DNA of 51,924 bases. It comes from Cupriavidus pauculus (GTDB lineage Bacteria; Pseudomonadota; Gammaproteobacteria; Burkholderiales; Burkholderiaceae). A model generated the notes under the pieces. The model saw only the letters and a program-made list of their open reading frames with translations, was not told the origin of the DNA and ran no database searches. Made by a program: the position numbers and the translations under genes. The stretch is from NCBI RefSeq assembly GCF_008801835.1, contig NZ_VZOW01000039.1, positions 1 to 51,924 on the forward strand, in the 5' to 3' direction. This document shows, piece by piece, positions 31,785 through 42,356 of this stretch (its first letter is position 1; each line of letters starts with the position of its first letter).

Positions 31785-32465
31785 CTACGGTTGCTGACGC
31801 CGGGCCAGCGCTTCGTTAATCTCCGCTGCCTCGCTCAGGACATGCGCCAGCCGTCGCAGCGGCGCACTGCACTGCCACTGGGCGAACAGCGCGAACGCGC
31901 CGCCGATGACCACCACCGCGCCGTAGATCGCCACCAGAATGGGCGCCTGTCCGGACGTCGTCGCCGGCAAGCCATGCGCGAGTACGGCTGCCGCCGGGCC
32001 GATAGCCAGGATCACCGCCACCGTGCGCGCGCCGCCTTCCCATAAGCGCGCCTGCAACTCGATGCGGCGCTGCCGGGCGCGCAACTGCAGCGCGGGAATC
32101 CGGCCCAGACGCAGCAGCAGCGCATTTTCCACGGCCAGTTGCGCGTCGATACGCTGCGCGAGCCAGTGCATCGGGTGCCGCAGTGCATCGCGCCTGCCCA
32201 GCATCCGCGTCAGCCAAGCCGCCACGTAGAACAGCGCGCTCACGCCCAGCAGCACGTGAAAAACGTCCGGCAGCCACGCCGGCGGCGCCTGCTTCAGGAC
32301 CTGATGCCACCACACCAGACCCGCGCCGACCGCCAGCGTCGGCACCAGCGCAAGCACGAATCCGCCCCATAGCACCGTCACCAGACGGCTGTCCCGCGCC
32401 TTTTCGGCCGGCGCCGTCTGCAATGCTTCCATCAATTCGAGATTTGTCGGCAGCCGCGTGTACAT
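31785..32465 (-). CDS. predicted integral membrane protein, unknown function
   Basis: 226-aa protein with no family I recognise. About four hydrophobic segments are visible (near 32-52, 67-85, 150-170 and 180-198), with a basic, Arg-rich cytoplasmic loop between (RLGRIPALQLRARQRRIELQ). The frame is clean over its length and the start follows an AT-richer stretch. It separates the LysR gene from gcl and is transcribed away from gcl. Confidence 0.65.
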   Translation of the reverse strand: MYTRLPTNLELMEALQTAPAEKARDSRLVTVLWGGFVLALVPTLAVGAGLVWWHQVLKQAPPAWLPDVFHVLLGVSALFYVAAWLTRMLGRRDALRHPMHWLAQRIDAQLAVENALLLRLGRIPALQLRARQRRIELQARLWEGGARTVAVILAIGPAAAVLAHGLPATTSGQAPILVAIYGAVVVIGGAFALFAQWQCSAPLRRLAHVLSEAAEINEALARRQQP

Positions 32466-32823
32466 GGCAAGGCAATGGCGTTTCGAAACCCGCTATTGTG
32501 GCCCCACCGTGGCTGCTGCCGATAGGAAAAACGCCGCCGTTTGATCGCAGCGCCCGCGTCGACGGATTCAGCGGTGCACCAGCGCCGCGCGCCGGGAAGA
32601 ATGCAGGCCAGAAGCCGGCACGCATCCGGCGCCCGAATATCGCGCTCGCAGCGCCGGCGCCATATATCCCCACGCGCACATTTCCCGCGCATTTTCTGCG
32701 CCATTGCAAACCCCAGGTATCGAATCAACTGATCGCGCTTCTGTTTATCCATACCCGATGCAGGCATAGCATCAACGCCAGAACAAATCCCACCCATTGT
32801 TTTTGAGCGTATTGGAGACAGAC
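32466..32823 (+). promoter_or_regulatory. 358-bp upstream region of the gcl operon
   Basis: No gene supported. The last 130 bases are AT-richer than the rest and should hold the gcl promoter. A short inverted repeat GATGC/GCATC lies at 32757-32773. GGAGA at 32814-32818 is the gcl ribosome binding site. Confidence 0.5.
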
Positions 32824-34608
<1,785 letters not shown>

Positions 34609-34711
34609 TCACTTCGCGAGAGTCCCGCGGCACGTCCGCGGACAGGCCACCCCGCGCGCGCCGGCGCGGCGGGCGTGGCCGGTTTTCCCCAACACCGAGA
34701 GAGACATCACA

Positions 34712-35491
34712 ATGCCAAAGCTCGCAGCCAATCTGACGATGCTGTTCAACGAGGTGGGTTTTCTGGACCGCTTCGAAGCCGCCGCACGCGCCGGCTTTCG
34801 CGGCGTGGAATTCCTGTTCCCCTACGCATTTCATGCCGACCAGATTGCCGATCGCCTGAATCGCTTCCAACTGGACCTGGTGCTTCACAACCTGCCCGCG
34901 GGCAAGTGGGATGCCGGTGAGCGCGGGATCGCCTGCCATCCCGACCGCGTCGGTGAATTCCAGGACGGCGTGGGCGAGGCGATCAAGTACGCGAAAGTCC
35001 TGGGCGTGCGCCAGCTCAACTGCCTGGTTGGCATCCTGCCGCAGAACGTCCGGCCCGAGCAGGCCAACGAAACCCTGGTGGAAAACCTGCGCTTCGCAGC
35101 CAACGCGCTGGCCGGCGAGCAGATCGACCTGCTGATCGAGCCGATCAACACGTTCGACATTCCGGGCTTTTTCCTGTCGCGCACGCAGCAGGCGATCGAC
35201 CTGATCGGACAGGTCAACGCGCCCAATCTGTACGTGCAGTACGACATCTATCACATGCAGCGCATGGAAGGCGAAATCGCCAACACGATCAAGGCGAATC
35301 TTCCGAAGATCCGCCACGTGCAGCTGGCCGACAACCCTGGCCGCAACGAACCGGGTACGGGCGAGATCAACTACCGCTACCTGTTCGGCCTGCTCGACGA
35401 GATCGGCTACCAGGGCTGGATCGGCTGCGAATACAAGCCCAGGACGACGACCGAGGAAGGCCTGGGCTGGCGCGCCGCCCACGGCGTCTGA
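34712..35491 (+). CDS. hyi: hydroxypyruvate isomerase
   Basis: 259-aa TIM-barrel enzyme that interconverts hydroxypyruvate and tartronate semialdehyde. Family features: LTMLFNEVGFLDRFEAAARA, GFRGVEFLFPYAF, LVLHNLPAGKWDAGERGIA, LLIEPINTFDIPGFF, VQYDIYHMQRMEG and the C-terminal GCEYKP. These include the acidic and His metal/substrate residues of the Hyi/OtnI group. ATG 34712 follows GAGAGAC and matches the family start. It lies 103 bases after gcl. Confidence 0.95.
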   Translation: MPKLAANLTMLFNEVGFLDRFEAAARAGFRGVEFLFPYAFHADQIADRLNRFQLDLVLHNLPAGKWDAGERGIACHPDRVGEFQDGVGEAIKYAKVLGVRQLNCLVGILPQNVRPEQANETLVENLRFAANALAGEQIDLLIEPINTFDIPGFFLSRTQQAIDLIGQVNAPNLYVQYDIYHMQRMEGEIANTIKANLPKIRHVQLADNPGRNEPGTGEINYRYLFGLLDEIGYQGWIGCEYKPRTTTEEGLGWRAAHGV

Positions 35492-35607
35492 CGCCCCGCC
35501 CTTCGTGCCGAAGCGATACGCCCGCGCCAGCGTACTGACGCCGCGGCAGCGTGCCGACTTCGGCCCACACATCATCGACATCATTCCAAACGACTGGAGA
35601 CATCATC

Positions 35608-36531
35608 ATGGCAAATCAACGTAACGTCGGCTTTATCGGCCTGGGCATCATGGGTGCGCCGATGGCCGGACATCTGCGCGCGGCCGGACACACGCTGTTC
35701 GTACACGACGTCAACCCTGCTCCGCAGGTGCTGGTCGATGCCGGCGTCACGGTCTGCACCAGCGCCGAGGAAGTGGCCAAGCGCGCCGACATCGTGATCG
35801 TCATGGTGCCGGACACCCCGCACGTCGAAGCCGTGCTGTTCGGCGAAAAGGGCGTCGCAGCGGCCTACAAGAGCGCCGGCAAGGAAGCCACGTACGGCAA
35901 GATCGTGGTCGACATGAGCTCGATTTCGCCGATCGCCACCAAGGATTTCGCCGCGCGCATCAACAAGCTGGGCGCTTCCTACCTCGATGCGCCGGTCTCG
36001 GGCGGCGAAGTTGGCGCCAAGGCGGCGTCGCTGACGATCATGGTGGGCGGCCCGTCCGAAGCGTTCGACGAGGTCAAGCCGTTGTTCGACCTGATGGGCA
36101 AGAACATCACGCTGGTCGGCGGCAACGGCGACGGGCAGACCACCAAGGTGGCCAACCAGATCATCGTGGCCCTGAACATCCAGGCCGTGTCGGAAGCGCT
36201 GCTGTTTGCCTCCAAGGCCGGCGCCGATCCGGCCAAGGTGCGCCAGGCGCTGATGGGCGGATTTGCCGCGTCGCGCATTCTGGAAGTGCACGGCGAGCGC
36301 ATGGTCAAGCGCACGTTCGATCCGGGCTTCCGCATCGAACTCCATCAGAAGGATCTGAACCTGGCGCTGCAGGGCGCGAAGGCGCTGGGCGTGTCGCTGC
36401 CGAACACGGCCACCGCGCAGGAACTGTTCAACGCCTGCGCCGCCAACGGCTTCGGCAAGCTCGATCACTCGGCGCTGTGCCGCGCGATCGAGATCATGTC
36501 GAACCACGACATCGCCAAGGCCGCGAAGTAA
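35608..36531 (+). CDS. glxR: tartronate semialdehyde reductase (2-hydroxy-3-oxopropionate reductase)
   Basis: 307-aa NAD(P)H-dependent reductase that turns tartronate semialdehyde into D-glycerate. The Rossmann motif NVGFIGLGIMGAPMAGHL is at the N-terminus. DAPVSGGEVGAKAASLTIMVGG contains the substrate-binding segment, and GDGQTTKVANQI includes the catalytic lysine of the beta-hydroxyacid dehydrogenase family. GGAGAC precedes ATG 35608. Confidence 0.96.
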   Translation: MANQRNVGFIGLGIMGAPMAGHLRAAGHTLFVHDVNPAPQVLVDAGVTVCTSAEEVAKRADIVIVMVPDTPHVEAVLFGEKGVAAAYKSAGKEATYGKIVVDMSSISPIATKDFAARINKLGASYLDAPVSGGEVGAKAASLTIMVGGPSEAFDEVKPLFDLMGKNITLVGGNGDGQTTKVANQIIVALNIQAVSEALLFASKAGADPAKVRQALMGGFAASRILEVHGERMVKRTFDPGFRIELHQKDLNLALQGAKALGVSLPNTATAQELFNACAANGFGKLDHSALCRAIEIMSNHDIAKAAK

Positions 36532-36680
36532 CTGCGCGATCGGGCCGCCTTCCGGCCTTCCGGCCTGCGAAGGCGGCGGCGTGGCGCGCGCTGCATGCGC
36601 CGCGCCCGACGCCCGGTGAATTCACCGCCCGCTGCTTGCATTCCGTTTTTTCGGTATTCCGTATTTTCAACAGGATTTTC

Positions 36681-38012
36681 ATGTTCGCCACCGACGCCAC
36701 TGCCGTCCTGCTGTCGCCCCAGCGCAAGGCCGGCGCACCCGATTGCCGCAACCCCGCGCAGGCGCGCGAGTTGTTGCGCGACCTGTTCGATACGGCGGTG
36801 GCTGCCGTCAGCGCCGCGCATTGCCTGCCGCCGCATTTGCCGCAGCCGCCGCGGGGCCGCACCGTGGTGATCGGCGCGGGCAAGGCCGCCGCGGCCATGG
36901 CGCAGGCCGTGGAAGCGCACTGGCAAGGCGAACTGTCGGGGCTGGTGGTGACGCGCTACGGGCACGGCGCGCCGTGCCAGCGCATCGAAGTCGTCGAGGC
37001 CGCGCATCCGGTGCCCGACGCAGCCGGCCAGCAGGCCGCGCAGCGCATGGTGGAGCTGGTGCAGGGGTTGACCGCCGACGATCTCGTGCTGTGCCTGATA
37101 TCGGGCGGCGGGTCGGCGCTGCTGGCCGCGCCCGCGCCGGGCATCTCACTGGCCGACAAGCAGGCCGTGAACAAGGCGCTGCTGCGCAGCGGCGCCAGCA
37201 TCGGCGAGATGAACTGCGTGCGCAAGCATCTGTCGGCGCTCAAGGGCGGGCGCCTGGCGTTGCTGTGCGCGCCGGCCCGCGTGGAAACGCTGCTGATTTC
37301 CGATATCCCCGGCGACGATCCCACGCTGATCGCCAGCGGGCCGACGCTGCCCGACAGCACCACTTGCGCCGACGCGCTCGCGGTCATCGCCAAGTACGGC
37401 ATCGACGTGCCGGCCAATGTGCGCGCGCACCTGGCAAGCGGCGCGGGCGAGACGCCCAAACCCGGCGACAGTCGATTCGACGGCCATCGCAGCGTGACGC
37501 TGGCCAGCGCGCAGCAATCGCTGGAGGCCGCCGCCGCGCGCGCCCGCGAGCTTGGCCTGGCCGCATACATCCTGTCCGACAGCATCGAGGGCGAGGCGCG
37601 CGATGTGGCCGAAGTGCACGCCGCGATCGCGCGGCAGATCGTCGCGCACGGCCAGCCGTTCCAGAAGCCGTGCGTGATCCTTTCCGGCGGCGAAACCACG
37701 GTCACGGTACGCGGCAACGGCCGCGGCGGCCGCAACGCCGAATTCCTGCTGTCGCTGGCGGTGGCGCTCGATGGCCTGCCCGGCGTGCACGCGATTGCGT
37801 GCGATACCGACGGCATCGACGGATCGGAAGACAACGCCGGCGCGCTGCTCGACCCCGACACACTGACGCGCGCGGCGGCACGCGGCCTGTCGGCGCGCGC
37901 CCATCTGGACAACAACGACGGGTACGGTTTCTTTGCGGGCATCGACGATCTGATCGTCACCGGCCCGACCCGCACCAACGTGAACGATTTCCGCGCGATC
38001 CTGATCGCCTGA
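36681..38012 (+). CDS. ttuD: glycerate 2-kinase (TtuD, MOFRL family)
   Basis: 443-aa enzyme of the GckA/TtuD family: N-terminal DUF4147 domain (VIGAGKAAAAMAQAVE, LCLISGGGSALLAAPAPG, NCVRKHLSALKGGRLA, LISDIPGDDPTLIASGPT) and a C-terminal MOFRL domain (LSGGETTVTVRGNGRGGRNAE, DTDGIDGSEDNAGA). The family was first called hydroxypyruvate reductase, but characterised members phosphorylate glycerate to 2-phosphoglycerate, which fits the operon logic. ATG 36681 is chosen by family start; an in-frame ATG about 200 bases upstream lies in glxR. Confidence 0.93.
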   Translation: MFATDATAVLLSPQRKAGAPDCRNPAQARELLRDLFDTAVAAVSAAHCLPPHLPQPPRGRTVVIGAGKAAAAMAQAVEAHWQGELSGLVVTRYGHGAPCQRIEVVEAAHPVPDAAGQQAAQRMVELVQGLTADDLVLCLISGGGSALLAAPAPGISLADKQAVNKALLRSGASIGEMNCVRKHLSALKGGRLALLCAPARVETLLISDIPGDDPTLIASGPTLPDSTTCADALAVIAKYGIDVPANVRAHLASGAGETPKPGDSRFDGHRSVTLASAQQSLEAAAARARELGLAAYILSDSIEGEARDVAEVHAAIARQIVAHGQPFQKPCVILSGGETTVTVRGNGRGGRNAEFLLSLAVALDGLPGVHAIACDTDGIDGSEDNAGALLDPDTLTRAAARGLSARAHLDNNDGYGFFAGIDDLIVTGPTRTNVNDFRAILIA

Positions 38013-38062
38013 GGCGAACGGTTCGACACGGCAGCATAACGAGGATGGAGAAGGAGACTTTC

Positions 38063-39529
38063 ATGAGACGCCAGCGCAAAGCGAAGATCGTGGCCACCCT
38101 GGGGCCCGCAAGCAGCGACATCGCGGTCATCCGCCAATTGTTCGACGCCGGGGCCGATGTGTTCCGCCTGAACTTCAGCCACGGCACGCATGACGACCAT
38201 CGCGCGCGCTACGACGCGGTGCGCCAGGTGGAGGCCGAAACGGGCCGCCCGATCGCGATCCTGGCCGATCTGCAAGGCCCGAAGCTGCGCATCGGAACGT
38301 TCGCCGCCGGCAAGGTGGCGGTGCGCGCGGGCGACGTGTTCGTGCTCGACAGCGACCCGACGCCCGGCGACGGCACGCGCGTGTACCTGCCGCACCCGGA
38401 ACTGTTCAAGGCCGCCAACGCGGGCCAGTCTTTGCTGATCGACGACGGCAAGGTGCGCCTCAATATCGAATCCGTTTCCAGCGGCAGCATCACCACGCGC
38501 GTGGCCAACCACGGCACGCTGTCGGACCGCAAGGGCGTGAACGTGCCCGACGCGGTGATTCCGATCCCGGCCCTGACCGAGAAGGACCGCAAGGACCTCG
38601 ACTTCGCGTTGGAGTTGGGCGCGGACTGGATCGCGCTGTCATTCGTGCAGCGTGCCTCCGATATCGTCGAAGCGCGCGAGATCATCGGCACGCGTGCCGG
38701 CGTGCTGTCGAAGATCGAAAAGCCGGCCGCGCTGCAGCAGCTGGAAGAGATCGTGCGCGTGTCCGATGCAGTGATGGTGGCGCGCGGCGACCTTGGCGTG
38801 GAACTGCCGCCGGAGCGCGTGCCCGGCGTGCAGAAGCGCATCCTGCGCATCTGCCGCCAGCTGGGCAAGCCGATCGTGATCGCCACGCAGATGCTGGAAT
38901 CGATGATCGACTCGCCGGTGCCGACGCGCGCCGAGGCGTCCGACGTGGCAAGCGCGATCTACGACGGCGCCGACGCGGTGATGCTGTCGGCCGAGTCCGC
39001 CAATGGACGTCATCCGGTGCCGGCCGTATCGATGATGGACCGCATCATCAACGAGGTGGAACGCGATCCGCTCTATCGCAACATGCTCGACGCGCAGCAC
39101 GAGGCGCCGCTTTCCACGCGCCAGGACGCCATCTGCGCGGCCCTGCGCGAGGTCACCCACATCATCGGCGCCAAGGCGACGGTCACCTACACGTCGTCGG
39201 GCGCCACGGCGCTGCGCGCGGCGCGCGAGCGGCCGTGCGCGCCGATCGTCAGCATCACGCCGAACCTCGATATCGCGCGGCGCCTGGCCATCGCCTGGGG
39301 CGTGCATTCGACGGTCAGCCCGGATGTGCAAAGCGTCGACGAAATGGTCGAGGCAGCCGCGCGCGCCGCGCTGGTGGAAGGCTACGCCGCGCCGGGCGAC
39401 CAGATCACGATCGCAGCCGGCATGCCGTTCGGCCAGGGCGGCACCACCAACCTTCTGCGCGTGGCCGAAGTGGGCACCGAAGTTGGCGGCCTGCAGATCG
39501 GCAAGCTGCCCGCCGCCGAGGCCGTCTGA
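38063..39529 (+). CDS. pyk: pyruvate kinase
   Basis: 488-aa enzyme converting phosphoenolpyruvate and ADP to pyruvate and ATP. Motifs: KIVATLGPASS, VFRLNFSHGTHDDH, ILADLQGPKLRIG, VLSKIEKPAALQQLEEIV (catalytic Lys), VMVARGDLGVELPPERVP and TRAEASDVASAIYDGADAVM. ATG 38063 follows AAGGAGA with four-base spacing; an ATG at 38045 overlaps this site. As the fifth gene of the glyoxylate operon it closes the route from 2-phosphoglycerate (via enolase) to pyruvate. Confidence 0.97.
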   Translation: MRRQRKAKIVATLGPASSDIAVIRQLFDAGADVFRLNFSHGTHDDHRARYDAVRQVEAETGRPIAILADLQGPKLRIGTFAAGKVAVRAGDVFVLDSDPTPGDGTRVYLPHPELFKAANAGQSLLIDDGKVRLNIESVSSGSITTRVANHGTLSDRKGVNVPDAVIPIPALTEKDRKDLDFALELGADWIALSFVQRASDIVEAREIIGTRAGVLSKIEKPAALQQLEEIVRVSDAVMVARGDLGVELPPERVPGVQKRILRICRQLGKPIVIATQMLESMIDSPVPTRAEASDVASAIYDGADAVMLSAESANGRHPVPAVSMMDRIINEVERDPLYRNMLDAQHEAPLSTRQDAICAALREVTHIIGAKATVTYTSSGATALRAARERPCAPIVSITPNLDIARRLAIAWGVHSTVSPDVQSVDEMVEAAARAALVEGYAAPGDQITIAAGMPFGQGGTTNLLRVAEVGTEVGGLQIGKLPAAEAV

Positions 39530-39597
39530 GGCCGGCGGCGTTGCCGCCCGCGCGTTGCATTTCCTGAGGCAGAGCAGGTTGACCCCCTGCCCTGCCG

Positions 39598-39641
39598 GCC
39601 GTCCGCACCCACCAGCCCGGTGTCGCGGACGGCTCCTTTTT
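39598..39641 (+). terminator. terminator of the gcl-pyk operon
   Basis: GCCGTCCGC/GCGGACGGC, 9-bp perfect stem, with an inner CACC/GGTG helix, then TCC and five T residues. Confidence 0.85.
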
Positions 39642-39705
39642 GCGCCGGGGCGGGTGCGGCACAAGGTAACCAATTGCGCACGCGTCACTGGGCGTCAAGC
39701 GCCGT

Positions 39706-39714
39706 TGCTATACT
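39706..39714 (+). promoter_or_regulatory. extended -10 promoter of the zinc metallopeptidase gene
   Basis: TGCTATACT (extended -10, TGn followed by TATACT at 39709-39714) lies 38 bases before the ATG. No good -35 hexamer is present, as is usual for extended -10 promoters. Confidence 0.45.
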
Positions 39715-39751
39715 CCATCGGCATATCAGAATCCCCGACGGAGCCCCCAAC

Positions 39752-40645
39752 ATGCGTCTCGATGACGAAGCCGAAAGCCAGAACGTAGAAGATCGCCGCG
39801 GCGATGGCTACGGCGGAGGCGGCGGATTCGGCCTGCCGATCGGCGGAAAATCCATCGGCATCGGCACGGTCATCATCGCACTGGCCGCATCGTACTTTTT
39901 TGGCATCGACCCCTCGCTGATTTTCCAGGGCGCTTCGGTGATCCAGGGCCAGCAGCAGCCGGCGCCGCAATCGCAGGCGCATCGTCCGGCCGCCAACGAC
40001 CAGCTCTCGGTTTTCACACGCAAGGTGCTCGGCAACACCGAGCGCACGTGGGAACACATCTTTGAGACCGACCTGAACCGCCGCTATGCGCCGCCCACGC
40101 TGGTGATGTTCTCGGGTGCGACGCCCACCGCATGTGGCACAGGCCAGTCGGCGATGGGCCCGTTCTATTGCCCCGGCGACCAGAAGGTTTATATCGACCT
40201 GTCGTTTTATGACGAACTGCGCCAGCGTTTTGGCGCAGGCGGCGATTTTGCGCAGGCGTATGTGATCGCGCACGAAGTCGGCCATCACGTCCAGAATCTG
40301 CTGGGCGTATCGAACAAGGTCGATGCGGCGCGCCGCCGCATGAGCGAGGCGCAGGCCAATCAGCTGTCGGTGCGGATGGAATTGCAGGCCGATTGTCTGG
40401 CCGGTGTGTGGGCCGCCACGGCCGGCAAGATGAACCAGCAACTGCTGGAACCGGGTGACGTCGAGCAAGGGCTCAAAGCAGCGGCCGCGATTGGCGACGA
40501 TCGTCTGCAAAAGCAATCGCAAGGCTACGTGGTGCCCGAGGCGTTCACGCATGGCACCAGTGAACAGCGCGTGCGATGGCTGCGCCAGGGCCTGACGACC
40601 GGCGATATGCGCAAGTGCGATACATTTGCCGCGCGGCAACTCTAG
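39752..40645 (+). CDS. ypfJ: neutral zinc metallopeptidase, YpfJ family
   Basis: 297-aa membrane-anchored protein. A Gly-rich N-terminal segment (GDGYGGGGGFGLPIGG) precedes one transmembrane helix (about 36-54). The extracytoplasmic domain carries the zinc motif HEVGHHVQNLLG and the conserved ELQADCLAGVWA with a third metal ligand. The rest (FYCPGDQKVYIDLSFYDEL, EAFTHGTSEQR) is typical of the family. Physiological substrate unknown. GGAGCC precedes ATG 39752. Confidence 0.92.
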   Translation: MRLDDEAESQNVEDRRGDGYGGGGGFGLPIGGKSIGIGTVIIALAASYFFGIDPSLIFQGASVIQGQQQPAPQSQAHRPAANDQLSVFTRKVLGNTERTWEHIFETDLNRRYAPPTLVMFSGATPTACGTGQSAMGPFYCPGDQKVYIDLSFYDELRQRFGAGGDFAQAYVIAHEVGHHVQNLLGVSNKVDAARRRMSEAQANQLSVRMELQADCLAGVWAATAGKMNQQLLEPGDVEQGLKAAAAIGDDRLQKQSQGYVVPEAFTHGTSEQRVRWLRQGLTTGDMRKCDTFAARQL

Positions 40646-40730
40646 CCGGCGTGTCTCATCACGGCACGCAGCGGCAACTGCCAAAGCCAGGAAGCGACAG
40701 GAAACGGAACGGAATTCTGCGGGGAAAAAT

Positions 40731-40775
40731 CACCTGCGCGACGGAGAGAGAAGGAGGAGGTCGGTCGCGCAGGTG
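40731..40775 (-). terminator. 12-bp hairpin with anti-Shine-Dalgarno loop and T-run (3' UTR, possible sRNA)
   Basis: CACCTGCGCGAC/GTCGCGCAGGTG is a perfect 12-bp stem. On the minus strand it is followed at once by ATTTTT, so it should terminate transcription from the repeat-protein gene. Its 21-base loop reads CCTCCTCC on the minus strand, complementary to ribosome binding sites, like the exposed loops of some anti-Shine-Dalgarno small RNAs. Confidence 0.6.
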
Positions 40776-40794
40776 GGAGAGAAACTGAAACGAG

Positions 40795-40826
40795 ATCGGC
40801 GGCCGGTGGATCCATCGGCCGCCGAT
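40795..40826 (-). other. 11-bp perfect hairpin in the 3' UTR of the repeat-protein gene
   Basis: ATCGGCGGCCG/CGGCCGCCGAT with a 10-base loop lies 18 bases beyond the stop codon on the minus strand. No T-run follows directly. It may protect the 3' end or form the first stem of a 3'-UTR-derived RNA with the hairpin at 40731-40775. Confidence 0.55.
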
Positions 40827-40843
40827 TGGCGTTCTGCGGGCTA

Positions 40844-41188
40844 TCAGACCTTGTAGCCGTACAGATCGCCGTTGCGCGAGTTGTCGAGCGCCGAGGCGGA
40901 GATCTCGCCGCCAAATGCGCGCGAGCCTTCGCTGAAGCTGTCGAACTTGCCGGTGCGCGAACCTTCACTGAACGTGTCGAACTTGCCCTGACGGGCGCCA
41001 TCGGTAAAGGTGTCGTACTTCCCCATCTTCGAGCCTTCACTATAGGTGTCGAACTTGCCTGTGCGCGCGGCATCGGCATACACGTCGAACTTGCCGACCT
41101 TTTTGGTCGCGGCCGGTGCGGCAATCGCTGCCGACGCGGCAAACGCGGCGAGCACGAGGGCACCGCCAAGGATACGTCTGGCGTTCAT
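40844..41188 (-). CDS. small secreted protein of five 12-residue repeats, unknown
   Basis: 114-aa protein with a clear Sec signal peptide (1-24, ending AIAA). Residues 32-91 are five gap-free 12-residue repeats with consensus GKFDTFSEGSRT: GKFDVYADAART, GKYDTFTDGARQ and so on. A 23-residue tail follows (ending LYGYKV). Every unit has Gly-Lys-aromatic-Asp-X-aromatic and a conserved basic residue, which suggests a short beta-hairpin or solenoid. No cysteine is present. AAGGAG seven bases before ATG 41188 fixes the start. I do not recognise the family; the function is unknown. Confidence 0.8.
   Translation of the reverse strand: MNARRILGGALVLAAFAASAAIAAPAATKKVGKFDVYADAARTGKFDTYSEGSKMGKYDTFTDGARQGKFDTFSEGSRTGKFDSFSEGSRAFGGEISASALDNSRNGDLYGYKV
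40916..41095 (-). repeat. five 36-bp coding tandem repeats
   Basis: The DNA for residues 32-91 of the secreted repeat protein, five units of exactly 36 bp without spacers. The units differ by several bases, so they are old and under protein-level constraint and not a recent expansion. Confidence 0.85.
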
Positions 41189-41498
41189 CTGGGACTCCTT
41201 CAACTGATTCACAACCTTTTTTTGGATACAGCTGACAGCTGCCCGATGCGCCATCTTCGTAGCGATGCGAGCACGGACTGAAGGTTAGTGGGTAGTAGAT
41301 CTACGAGAAATACCGCTGCGACGAATGGTGCGTTGCACGCCGTGAAACGCTGGGTCTGTGGATGAATGGCGCAGATCGGCCGCCGAATGGCAGCCAGGAG
41401 GGAATGCTGCAGAGCGGAACCAGTCACCTACCCTGCGGTACGGCAGGGCCGATGACTGGGCGCGTAGAAGCCTCAGGCGGCGCGATGCCGCAACTGGA
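41189..41498. other. 310-bp intergenic region between rnk and the repeat-protein gene
   Basis: Should hold the promoter of the repeat-protein gene near 41210-41300, where the DNA is AT-richer; no hexamers are convincing. A two-part hairpin at 41420-41459 (outer CCAGTCA/TGACTGG, inner CCCTGC/GCAGGG, symmetric 4-base internal loop) lies after the rnk stop and could end its transcript, although no T-run follows. Confidence 0.5.
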
Positions 41499-41912
41499 TC
41501 AGAGCGTGTACTGGCCGTTGGCCTCAGGCTGAAACGCAATATCGACGATGGTCACGCGCTGCGCGGCGCCGTTGGGCAGCCGGTAATCGACCGTCTTGCC
41601 CGCACGGGCGCCCAGCAATGCCTGGCCGATTGGCGACAGCACCGACAGGCGGCCCGCCGAGAGGTCGGCCTCGTCCGGGTAAGCCAGTGTCCACTCACGG
41701 GGCGCGGCTTCGCCTTCCAGCGCGCAGACCACGCGCGAGTTCATCGTCACCACGTCTTTCGGAATGGCACTTGGCATGACGATGGCCGCGCGTTCGAGCA
41801 GCGCGTCGAGCATTTCGTCCAGCTCGGCGGTACCGGCGCGGCTGGCAATCGCCTCGAGCCGCGTCACGTCGAGTTCGGTCAGATACAGGGTTGGGTTCTT
41901 GGTCTTTGCCAT
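41499..41912 (-). CDS. rnk: regulator of nucleoside diphosphate kinase (Rnk)
   Basis: 137-aa GreA/GreB-related protein. It matches E. coli Rnk in length and in DVVTMNSRVVC, LAYPDEADLSAGRLSVLSPIGQALLGARAG and the C-terminal FQPEANGQYTL. Rnk binds RNA polymerase through its C-terminal domain and lacks the long coiled coil of Gre factors. ATG 41912 matches the family start. Confidence 0.94.
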   Translation of the reverse strand: MAKTKNPTLYLTELDVTRLEAIASRAGTAELDEMLDALLERAAIVMPSAIPKDVVTMNSRVVCALEGEAAPREWTLAYPDEADLSAGRLSVLSPIGQALLGARAGKTVDYRLPNGAAQRVTIVDIAFQPEANGQYTL

Positions 41913-42356
41913 GGCGTTGCCTTTCGCAAAAGCGGCGGCCGCGAGCGTCGACACGTTGGTGCGACGCCGGGACGGCAGCCAGGGAAATCGATTGGGGGCC
42001 GGCGCGATCAGACATGCCGGGCGTGCTACAGCGAAAAAAGCGTGGTGCCTCAGGCCCGGTTCGGCGCCGGACCCGTGCTGCTCAGGAGTGGGGGTCGGTC
42101 AGGCCGGGAACCGGGCGGGATCAAGCGGGGCGTTGATCCGGCGGCTGGCGGGAATGGTCGGCGCCACCATGCGCGCGCGTGCCGGTCGCGCGGGGCGAAC
42201 CATGGCAAGGACGGCGAGGGCAAGGTAGCGAGACATCGTCAAAGGAAATCCGGTGAAAAAGCGCGTCGGGTGGGACGCGAACGGTGATGCTAGCACACGG
42301 CGCGCAACTGGCCGCCGTCCGCGCGGCGCCGTGGGCACGCGGCCGCAGTGGCGAGT
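41913..42356. other. 444-bp intergenic region without a supported gene
   Basis: Lies upstream of rnk and downstream of the MerR gene, both on the minus strand. GC-rich with several short imperfect hairpins. A 45-codon minus-strand frame (42099-42236, MSRYLALAVLAM...) has a hydrophobic start but no ribosome binding site and a poor composition. Confidence 0.5.

Noticed and set aside
36743..38062. Long plus-strand frame overlapping ttuD and continuing in frame into pyk
   Set aside because: The upstream part is Arg/Gly/Ala-rich noise from the wrong frame of a GC-rich gene; ttuD and pyk are both complete with their own starts.
40916..41095. 36-bp periodicity resembling a CRISPR array
   Set aside because: No spacers; the repeats are contiguous, in frame and encode the repeat protein. 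No cas genes.
42099..42236. 45-codon minus-strand frame with hydrophobic start
   Set aside because: No ribosome binding site, Arg/Pro/Ala-rich remainder, no support from context.
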